Shown: piece after piece, positions 7,440 to 12,535 of the stretch
Layout of the letters: each line of letters opens with the position of its first letter
How positions within the stretch are numbered: position 1 is the first letter of the stretch
Assembly (NCBI GenBank): GCA_910588895.1
Contig: CAJUSS010000103.1
Coordinates: 1-12,535, forward strand
Reading direction: 5' to 3'
DNA: 12,535 nucleotides
Source: an uncultured Lachnospiraceae bacterium
Lineage (GTDB): Bacteria; Bacillota; Clostridia; Lachnospirales; Lachnospiraceae
Notes under the pieces: generated by a model
Seen by the model: the letters and a program-made list of their open reading frames with translations, nothing else
What the model was told of the DNA's origin: nothing
The model's database searches: none
Translations under genes and position numbers: made by a program

Positions 7440-8666
7440 TCAGATGTCCGCCTTCCGGGCCTCGGCCATCTTCATGGCGCGGACCTTTAAGGGCAGGCCG
7501 AACAAGGTGATGAAGCCGCTGGCATCGTGGTGGTCATAGAGGTCGCCGGTGGTGAAGGAGGCCAAAGATCCATCGTACAGGGAGTAGGGAGAGGTGGTGC
7601 CGGCCTTGATGATATTGCCCTTGTAGAGCTTGAACTTGACTTCGCCGGTCACATACTCCTGGGTGGACTCCACAAATGCCTGGATCGCTTCCCGCAGAGG
7701 GGTGAACCATTTCCCTTCGTAGACGAGCTGGGCCATCTTATTGCCCATATCCTTCTTTACATCCATGGTTGCCCGGTCTAAGACCAGCTCCTCTAACTGC
7801 TGATGGGCTTCCATCAGGATGGTGCCGCCGGGAGTCTCGTAAACGCCCCGGGATTTCATCCCCACCACGCGGTTCTCCACGATATCCACGATCCCGATCC
7901 CGTGCTTGCCGCCCAGCGCATTTAACTTGCGGATGATGTCGGAGACCTTCATGGCTTCTCCGTTCACGCTGACCGGAACGCCTTTTTCAAAGGTCATGGT
8001 CACATACTCGCCCTCCTCTGGCGCTTCCTCCGGGGTCACGCCCAGCACCAGCATGTGCTTGAAGTTGGGCTCATTGGCCGGGTCCTCCAGCTCCAGGCCC
8101 TCATGGCTGATGTGCCATAGGTTCCGGTCGCGGCTGTAGCTGCTGTCTGCGGAGAAGGGAAGGTCGATGCCCTTCTGCTTGCAGTATGCCATCTCGTCCT
8201 CGCGGGATTGGAAGGTCCAGATATCGGTCATACGCCATGGAGCGATGATCTTTAAGTCGGGAGCCAGGGCTTTGATGCCCAGCTCGAATCGGATCTGGTC
8301 GTTGCCCTTGCCAGTAGCGCCGTGGCAGATCGCGGAGGCGCCCTCCTTGCGGGCGACCTCTACCAGCCTTTTGGCGATCGCAGGGCGCGCCATGGATGTG
8401 CCCAGCAGGTATTTGTTCTCATACACAGCGTTGGCTTTTACGCAGGGCATGATGTAATCTTCGCAGAACTCATCCGTCAGATCCTCGATATAAAGCTTGG
8501 AAGCGCCGGATGCCTTCGCTCTCTCCTCCAACCCATCCAGCTCGTTTCCCTGACCGCAGTCGATACAGCAGCAGATCACCTCGTGATCAAAGTGCTCCTT
8601 TAACCAGGGGATGATAGCGGTGGTATCCAGACCACCGGAATAGGCTAATACAACTTTTTCTTTCAT
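7440..8666 (-). CDS. argG: Argininosuccinate synthase
   Basis: This enzyme joins citrulline and aspartate with ATP to make argininosuccinate, the substrate of ArgH, in the cytoplasm. The protein has 408 residues, normal for the family. The N-terminal PP-loop Ser-Gly-Gly-Leu-Asp-Thr is at 10-15. Leu-Gly-Thr-Ser-Met-Ala-Arg-Pro is at 88-95, His-Gly-Ala-Thr-Gly-Lys-Gly-Asn-Asp-Gln at 115-124 and Asp-Arg-Asn-Leu-Trp-His-Ile-Ser-His-Glu-Gly at 180-190. The start is the ATG at 8666-8664, with GGAGGAG (8675-8681) eight bases upstream. The frame stays open for 53 more codons, but those cover the promoter and operator and are not coding. It is transcribed away from argC, shares the intergenic region with it, and has its own - strand promoter overlapped by an ArgR-type box. 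Confidence 0.98.
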   Translation of the reverse strand: MKEKVVLAYSGGLDTTAIIPWLKEHFDHEVICCCIDCGQGNELDGLEERAKASGASKLYIEDLTDEFCEDYIMPCVKANAVYENKYLLGTSMARPAIAKRLVEVARKEGASAICHGATGKGNDQIRFELGIKALAPDLKIIAPWRMTDIWTFQSREDEMAYCKQKGIDLPFSADSSYSRDRNLWHISHEGLELEDPANEPNFKHMLVLGVTPEEAPEEGEYVTMTFEKGVPVSVNGEAMKVSDIIRKLNALGGKHGIGIVDIVENRVVGMKSRGVYETPGGTILMEAHQQLEELVLDRATMDVKKDMGNKMAQLVYEGKWFTPLREAIQAFVESTQEYVTGEVKFKLYKGNIIKAGTTSPYSLYDGSLASFTTGDLYDHHDASGFITLFGLPLKVRAMKMAEARKADI

Positions 8667-8715
8667 CTTATGATCTCCTCCTATAGGTTGAGTTTTATAG
8701 AACATACAGCAGACT

Positions 8716-8729
8716 TTCATAAATATACA
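8716..8729 (-). promoter_or_regulatory. Putative ArgR/AhrC operator box over the argG -10
   Basis: On the - strand this reads TGTATATTTATGAA. It matches 12 of 14 positions of the ARG-box pattern TGMATAWWWATKCA, as I recall it for Firmicutes and E. coli. It fully covers the argG -10 hexamer, the position expected for arginine-dependent repression. Confidence 0.55.
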
Positions 8730-8750
8730 ACAGAAGTGGGGAAAAAGCAA
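8722..8750 (-). promoter_or_regulatory. argG promoter
   Basis: Reading the - strand, TTGCTT (8750-8745) and TATATT (8727-8722) are separated by exactly 17 bases. The -10 is five of six to consensus and the -35 four of six. The implied transcript start is about 50 bases before the argG ATG. Confidence 0.6.
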
Positions 8751-8767
8751 GAGGGAAATGCAAAAAA

Positions 8768-8781
8768 AGAATAAATATGCA
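8768..8781. promoter_or_regulatory. Putative ArgR/AhrC operator box upstream of the argG -35
   Basis: AGAATAAATATGCA matches 13 of 14 positions of the ARG-box pattern TGMATAWWWATKCA, the best match in the region. Its centre is 52 bases from the box over the argG -10, close to five helical turns, which would suit cooperative binding by a hexameric ArgR-type repressor. Confidence 0.55.
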
Positions 8782-8801
8782 AACCTATGGCTGATCACCC
8801 G

Positions 8802-8861
8802 CCCGCATCCGAAAGCCCGGTCCATACAGGGACCCTTTAGACCGGGCCTTTGGATGCTGGG
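8802..8861. repeat. Long imperfect inverted repeat between argG and argC promoters
   Basis: The left arm (8802-8822) and right arm (8840-8861) pair through CCC/GGG, GCATCC/GGATGC and AAA/TTT to an unbroken GCCCGGTC/GACCGGGC, with only single-base bulges. A competing inner hairpin, GGTCC (8819-8823) with GGACC (8830-8834), is mutually exclusive with the top of the main stem. The element is a GC-rich block in an AT-rich region and lies outside both predicted transcripts. No good T-run follows on either strand, so a terminator role is weak. Confidence 0.7.
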
Positions 8862-8929
8862 CAGCTGGCAGGCGATACATAAAAAAGTCAGTCAGCAAAG
8901 CCCCTCCTTGAAGCAGAGCAAAAAATGTG

Positions 8930-8958
8930 TTGAATAATATGCGCTTAAAATGTATAAT
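8930..8958 (+). promoter_or_regulatory. argC operon promoter P1 with overlapping ARG-box-like sequence
   Basis: TTGAAT (8930-8935) and a perfect TATAAT (8953-8958) are 17 bases apart. A degenerate ARG box, TGAATA plus ATGCG with two rather than three central bases (8931-8943), overlaps the -35. A weaker one (8951-8964) covers the -10. The implied 5' leader before argC is about 128 bases. Confidence 0.65.
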
Positions 8959-8991
8959 TATAAGCAATCTGCAAAAAAAAGCAAATACTAC

Positions 8992-9019
8992 TTTTCATTT
9001 CTACAAAAGTGATTATAAT
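8992..9019 (+). promoter_or_regulatory. Possible second argC promoter P2
   Basis: TTTTCA (8992-8997) and a perfect TATAAT (9014-9019) are 16 bases apart, downstream of P1. This could be a second start point, giving a leader of about 67 bases. No ARG box overlaps it, so if used it might give arginine-insensitive expression. Confidence 0.4.
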
Positions 9020-9092
9020 GAAAATAGATTTTTGCGTCATTTTGCGCCCTTGAAGGAGGGTATCACCTAAGAAAGGAAGGTATAGAGAGCAT

Positions 9093-10133
9093 ATGATCAA
9101 GGTTGGGATCGTGGGAGCGACGGGTTATGCGGGAGGAGAGCTGGCCCGGCTGCTGCTGCAGAGAGAGGACATAGAGATACGATGGTTTGGCTCGAAGAGC
9201 TATGTGGGCCAGGAGTATACATCCCTGTACCAGAACATGTACCAGATGACGGATGCTGTATGTGGGAGCGATGACATGGAGCAGATCTCCAGGGAGGTGG
9301 ACGTGATCTTTACGGCAACGCCCCAGGGTCTCTGTGCTTCGCTGATCGATGAGGAGATCTTATCCAGGGTCAAGGTGATCGATCTGAGCGCGGATTTTCG
9401 GATCAAGGATGTGGCGGTCTATGAGGAATGGTATAAGCTCCGCCACGGGGCACCCCGGTTCATCGATGAGGCGGTCTATGGGTTGCCGGAGATCAACCGG
9501 GAAAAGATCAAAGGGGCCAGGCTGATCGCTAATCCGGGCTGCTATCCTACCTGTTCTTTTTTGACGATCTATCCTTTAGTGAAGGAAGGGATCATCGACC
9601 ACTCCACCTTGATCGTGGATGCCAAGTCCGGGACCTCCGGCGCGGGGAGAGGGGCGAAGGTGGCCAACTTATACTGCGAGGTGAACGAGAGCATCAAGGC
9701 CTACGGGGTAGCGGGACACCGTCATACGCCGGAGATCGAGGAGCAGCTTACTTTAATGGCGGGGGAGCCGGTGCGGATCAGCTTTACGCCCCATCTGGTG
9801 CCCATGGACCGTGGGATCTTGATCACGGCTTACGCATCTTTGGCGAAGGAGGTCTCCTATGAAGATGTGAAGGCTGTCTATGACCGGTATTATACAGATG
9901 AGCGGTTCGTCCGCGTATTCAAGAAGGATGTTTGTCCGGAGACCCGGTGGGTGAAGGGGAGCAATTTTGTGGATGTGAACTTTAAGCTGGATCCGCGGAC
10001 GGGGCGGATCGTCATGATGGGCGCTATGGACAATATGGTCAAGGGAGCGGCCGGACAGGCGGTCCAGAACATGAATCTGATGTTCGGTCTCCCGGAGGAT
10101 AAGGGCCTGAAGCTGGTCCCTATGTTCCCCTGA
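9093..10133 (+). CDS. argC: N-acetyl-gamma-glutamyl-phosphate reductase
   Basis: This enzyme reduces N-acetylglutamyl phosphate with NADPH to the semialdehyde, the third step of arginine synthesis, in the cytoplasm. The 346-residue length is typical of type 1 ArgC. The nucleotide-binding motif Gly-Ala-Thr-Gly-Tyr-Ala-Gly-Gly-Glu-Leu is at 8-17. The catalytic cysteine is Cys150 in Ala-Asn-Pro-Gly-Cys-Tyr-Pro-Thr. A Gly-His-Arg-His-Thr-Pro-Glu segment at 208-214 holds the conserved active-site histidine. AAGGAAGG (9073-9080) lies 12 bases before the ATG, slightly long, but the protein start matches the family exactly. It is first in a rightward operon with the GNAT gene, argJ and argB, and divergent from argG. 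Confidence 0.97.
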   Translation: MIKVGIVGATGYAGGELARLLLQREDIEIRWFGSKSYVGQEYTSLYQNMYQMTDAVCGSDDMEQISREVDVIFTATPQGLCASLIDEEILSRVKVIDLSADFRIKDVAVYEEWYKLRHGAPRFIDEAVYGLPEINREKIKGARLIANPGCYPTCSFLTIYPLVKEGIIDHSTLIVDAKSGTSGAGRGAKVANLYCEVNESIKAYGVAGHRHTPEIEEQLTLMAGEPVRISFTPHLVPMDRGILITAYASLAKEVSYEDVKAVYDRYYTDERFVRVFKKDVCPETRWVKGSNFVDVNFKLDPRTGRIVMMGAMDNMVKGAAGQAVQNMNLMFGLPEDKGLKLVPMFP

Positions 10134-10259
10134 CCGGATAAGGAAGGCCTGCAAAGGCATGGGCACGGCCGGCGGATGGGGAGCGGGAAAGTGAGAGCCG
10201 TTCTGCCGAGGATGTTTTAGCGGACCTGGGGACGAGCGAGAACAAGGTGAGGGAGCAGT

Positions 10260-10724
10260 ATGGCAGGCACATTTGATATCATCATCCGGGAGATGACGCC
10301 GGAGGATTATGATGGGGTTTATGAGCTTTGGATGAGCATTAAAGGCTTTGGGATCCGTTCGGTGGATGATTCCAGGGAAGGGGTGGAGCGTTTCTTAAAA
10401 AGGAACCCCACCACCAGCATGGTGGCCTTGCAGAACGGGCATATCATCGGTGCGATCTTGTGCGGCCATGACGGCCGGACCGGTTATTTTTATCATGTAT
10501 GTGTGTCGGAGAAGTATCGGAAGCATGGGATCGGCTATAAGATGGCGGCGGCCTGCATGAAGGCTCTGAAAAAGGAGGGGATCAGCAAGATCAGCCTGAT
10601 CGCCTTTAAATCCAACCAGGTGGGGAATGCCTTCTGGCAGGGCCTGGGCTGGAACAGCCGGGATGATGTGAATTTTTATGATATCGTATTGAATGAGGAG
10701 AACATCACCCGATTTATCCGGTAG
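10260..10724 (+). CDS. GNAT-family N-acetyltransferase within the arginine operon
   Basis: This 154-residue protein has a single GNAT fold. The acetyl-CoA pyrophosphate loop is at 87-92 (Arg-Lys-His-Gly-Ile-Gly), after the beta strand Tyr-Phe-Tyr-His-Val-Cys-Val-Ser (76-83). The C-terminal Asn-x-x-Gly-Asn-Ala-Phe-Trp-x-Gly-Leu-Gly-Trp segment is the usual end of the domain. The ribosome site AAGGTGAGGGAG (10244-10255) precedes the ATG. It lies 126 bases after argC and 147 before argJ, same strand. The placement suggests, but does not prove, a short N-acetylglutamate synthase (ArgA-like) that primes or replenishes the acetyl cycle run by ArgJ. Alternatives are a RimI/YpeA-like protein acetyltransferase or an unrelated passenger. 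Substrate residues cannot be assigned by eye. Confidence 0.85.
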   Translation: MAGTFDIIIREMTPEDYDGVYELWMSIKGFGIRSVDDSREGVERFLKRNPTTSMVALQNGHIIGAILCGHDGRTGYFYHVCVSEKYRKHGIGYKMAAACMKALKKEGISKISLIAFKSNQVGNAFWQGLGWNSRDDVNFYDIVLNEENITRFIR

Positions 10725-10751
10725 AAGGTCATGGGCGGGTGTTCTGTATAT

Positions 10752-10779
10752 ATCAAAGACCGTAGGGAGGGTCTTTGAT
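10752..10779 (+). repeat. Perfect 10-bp hairpin between the GNAT gene and argJ
   Basis: ATCAAAGACC (10752-10761) and GGTCTTTGAT (10770-10779) are perfect inverted copies around an eight-base loop. No T-run follows, so it is not a standard terminator; an mRNA processing or stability element is possible. It is followed by the perfect 12-base palindrome CATGGATCCATG (10783-10794). Confidence 0.65.
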
Positions 10780-10871
10780 GCGCATGGATCCATGGAGGAG
10801 AGCGTGCGGGCGCGTTGACCGCGAAGGAAGAGGGCCGGGAAGATCTAATAAAGAAGAAAGGCTGGGATAAG

Positions 10872-12095
10872 ATGAGGGAGATAGAAGGCGGCGTTACGGC
10901 TGCAAAGGGATTTCAGGCTGCGTCCTGTGCGGCGCAGATCAAGTATAAGGACCGTCAGGATATGGCGCTGATCTACAGTCAGGTGCCCTGTAAGTCGGCT
11001 GGGACGTTCACAACAAATGTCGTAAAGGCGGCTCCGGTAAAATGGGACCGGGATCAGGTCCGCAGCGGAAAGGATGCCCAGGCCATAGTGGTGAACGCTG
11101 GGATCGCGAACGCCTGCACCGGCGCGGAAGGGATGGACTATTGCCGGCAGACCGCAGAGGCGGCTTGTAAGGCATTGGGTATCCCGGAAGGCTCTGTGCT
11201 GGTGGCGTCCACCGGAGTGATCGGGATGCAGCTGCCCATCGACAAGATCGTGGCAGGGATCCGGAAGATGGCGGGGGAGCTGGAAGGCACGCTGGAGGCC
11301 GGAGAGGCGGCGTCCAGGGCGATCATGACCACAGATACGAAAAATAAACAGGTGGCGGTCCAGCTTGAGATCGGCGAAAGGACCGTGACCATAGGCGGCA
11401 TGTGCAAGGGCTCTGGCATGATCCATCCAAACATGTGTACCATGCTCAGCTTTGTGACCACGGATGCAGCGATCAGCAAGGAGCTTTTGCAGGAGGCCTT
11501 AAGAGAGGATGTGAAGGACACCTACAATATGATCTCCGTGGACGGGGATACCTCCACCAATGACACGGTGCTCCTTTTGGCCAACGGGATGGCGGGAAAC
11601 CAGGAGATCCGGGAGAAGGGGCCGGACTATGCGGCCTTTGTGGAGGCGCTGCACTTGGTCAATGAGACTCTGGCAAAGAAGATGGCAGGGGACGGAGAAG
11701 GCTGTACGGCGCTCTTTGAGGTGAAGGTGGTGGGAGCCGAGAGTAAGGAGCAGGCGGTGTGCCTGGCAAAGTCGGTGATCACTTCCAGCCTGACCAAGGC
11801 GGCGATCTTCGGCCATGATGCCAACTGGGGCCGGATCCTATGCTCCATGGGCTATTCCGGCGCGCAGTTCGACCCGGAAAAGGTGGACCTGACCTTTACC
11901 AGCCAGGCAGGGAGCTTAAAGATCGTGGAGAACGGCGTGGCCTTGGATTACCGCGAGGAGGAGGCCACGAAGATCTTATCCCAGCCGGAGGTGACGGCGA
12001 TCGCGGATATCAAGATGGGCGGGGCCAAGGCCACAGCCTGGGGCTGCGACCTGACCTTCGACTATGTGAAGATCAATGCGGACTATCGGTCCTGA
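10872..12095 (+). CDS. argJ: Glutamate N-acetyltransferase / ornithine acetyltransferase
   Basis: ArgJ transfers the acetyl group from N-acetylornithine to glutamate, releasing ornithine and recycling acetylglutamate; some members also use acetyl-CoA. The proenzyme cuts itself before a threonine nucleophile. Here Lys-Gly-Ser-Gly-Met-Ile (179-184) leads to Cys189-Thr190-Met-Leu, so Thr190 should be the new N-terminus of the beta chain. The oxyanion-hole region Ser-Thr-Gly-Val-Ile-Gly is at 113-118. The C-terminus ends Ile-Asn-Ala-Asp-Tyr-Arg-Ser, the family's normal end, so the 407-residue protein is complete. The ATG at 10872 is chosen because the family begins Glu-Ile-Glu-Gly-Gly-Val-Thr-Ala right after Met; AGAAAGG (10855-10861) precedes it by ten bases. 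A TTG at 10815 would add 19 Lys/Glu-rich residues without support. Whether it is mono- or bifunctional cannot be read from the sequence. Confidence 0.96.
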   Translation: MREIEGGVTAAKGFQAASCAAQIKYKDRQDMALIYSQVPCKSAGTFTTNVVKAAPVKWDRDQVRSGKDAQAIVVNAGIANACTGAEGMDYCRQTAEAACKALGIPEGSVLVASTGVIGMQLPIDKIVAGIRKMAGELEGTLEAGEAASRAIMTTDTKNKQVAVQLEIGERTVTIGGMCKGSGMIHPNMCTMLSFVTTDAAISKELLQEALREDVKDTYNMISVDGDTSTNDTVLLLANGMAGNQEIREKGPDYAAFVEALHLVNETLAKKMAGDGEGCTALFEVKVVGAESKEQAVCLAKSVITSSLTKAAIFGHDANWGRILCSMGYSGAQFDPEKVDLTFTSQAGSLKIVENGVALDYREEEATKILSQPEVTAIADIKMGGAKATAWGCDLTFDYVKINADYRS

Positions 12096-12309
12096 CGAGA
12101 GCTCAGCGGCAAGAGCACAGGCTGTGCCGAGGCAGCCGGTCAAAACGATAAGACGGTGACATAGAAGCAGGCCGGTAGGCGTGACAGCGGTAAGATAGCA
12201 AGACAGAGTCGGGGCAAAAGAAGATAGGAAAAGAAGATAGGGATAGAGCACACCCGCTGAAAACGGACGGTATAGTCGACAGCAGCCAGGAAAGGATGGA
12301 GAGACAGAT

Positions 12310-12535
12310 ATGGAGATGGATCCGATCATCATGCAGAAGGCGGCGACCTTGATCGAGGCGCTGCCCTATATACAGCGGTTCAACCGCAAGATCATCGTTG
12401 TGAAGTACGGCGGCAGCGCTATGGTAGATGAGGAGCTGAAGCGCCAGGTGATCCAGGATGTGGTGCTTTTAAAGCTGACCGGCTTTAAGCCGATCATCGT
12501 CCACGGCGGAGGTAAGGAGATCAGCCGCTGGGTGG
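12310..12535 (+). CDS. argB: N-acetylglutamate kinase (3' end outside window)
   Basis: ArgB phosphorylates N-acetylglutamate with ATP, usually the arginine-inhibited step in organisms that recycle acetyl groups through ArgJ. Only the first 75 codons are present. They include Lys-Tyr-Gly-Gly-Ser-Ala (32-37) and His-Gly-Gly-Gly-Lys-Glu-Ile-Ser (65-72), the ATP- and substrate-binding glycine motifs of the amino acid kinase fold. GGAGAG (12298-12303) is six bases before the ATG at 12310; a second in-frame ATG is two codons on. The N-terminal helix ahead of the kinase fold is present, but whether the enzyme is arginine-sensitive depends on residues outside the window. The 214-base gap after argJ is purine-rich and shows no gene, terminator or clear promoter. 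Confidence 0.95.
   Translation, partial: MEMDPIIMQKAATLIEALPYIQRFNRKIIVVKYGGSAMVDEELKRQVIQDVVLLKLTGFKPIIVHGGGKEISRWV

Noticed and set aside
8667..8825. Upstream in-frame extension of argG by 53 codons, including a hydrophobic stretch
   Set aside because: It has no ribosome site, would run through the argG promoter and an operator box, and ArgG proteins start at the chosen Met with the PP-loop near residue 10.
8785..8967. 60-codon - strand frame in the argG-argC gap
   Set aside because: It covers the long hairpin and the argC promoter; no ribosome site and no recognisable protein.
9019..9054. Eleven-codon leader peptide ahead of argC
   Set aside because: It has no ribosome site, contains only one arginine codon and is not followed by an attenuator hairpin.
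8901..9060. Inverted similarity between CCCCTCCTTGAAG and CTTGAAGGAGGG that might hide a ribosome site
   Set aside because: The left copy lies upstream of the predicted argC transcript starts, one base mismatches, and the GGAGGG copy is too far from the argC ATG to be its ribosome site.
9047..9092. T-box or other riboswitch in the argC leader
   Set aside because: No T-box signature sequence, specifier-type stem or terminator/antiterminator pair is visible in the leader.
10845..11426. 193-codon - strand frame opposite argJ
   Set aside because: It lies wholly opposite conserved argJ sequence and looks like a mirror frame.

Overview
The window looks like chromosomal DNA from a moderately GC-rich member of the Clostridia, most likely a Lachnospiraceae relative. 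The grounds are strong AGGAGG-type ribosome binding sites, sigma-A style promoters in AT-rich gaps, intrinsic terminators, an HPr-like small protein of the kind seen in gut Clostridia, and the arginine gene order argC-(acetyltransferase)-argJ-argB. This is an inference from sequence character and protein similarity as I remember it; no marker gene fixes the species. I see no mobile element, phage gene, CRISPR array, tRNA or rRNA.

Left part (1-6790, all + strand). A lipoprotein of the ApbE flavin transferase family, cut by the left edge, comes first. After a probable promoter there is a small GtrA-family membrane protein and a 916-residue YfhO-family membrane protein. GtrA and YfhO proteins are two of the three parts of known envelope glycosylation systems (flippase and GT-C transferase); the third part, a lipid-sugar synthase, is not in the window. 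argH (argininosuccinate lyase) follows YfhO by 68 bases, and an HD-domain hydrolase follows argH. A clear intrinsic terminator closes the run.

Middle (6790-7440). A short AT-richer unit has its own possible promoter and encodes a 76-residue HPr-like protein lacking the phosphorylatable histidine. It ends at a strong hairpin that also lies at the 3' end of the convergent argG gene.

Right part (7440-12535). argG on the - strand and argC on the + strand are divergent across a 426-base control region. That region holds a promoter for each direction, a possible second argC promoter, at least two good matches to ArgR/AhrC operator boxes and a long imperfect hairpin. Rightward, argC, a GNAT acetyltransferase, argJ and the start of argB (cut by the right edge) form an arginine operon with unusually long intercistronic spacers. 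Together argB, argC, argJ, argG and argH cover glutamate to arginine except argD, argF and carbamoyl-phosphate synthesis, which may lie beyond the right edge.

Most of the window is ordinary metabolism. The parts worth a second look are the argG/argC control region, the acetyltransferase inside the arg operon, the His-less HPr-like protein, the N-terminal extension of the YfhO protein and the hairpin ahead of argJ.
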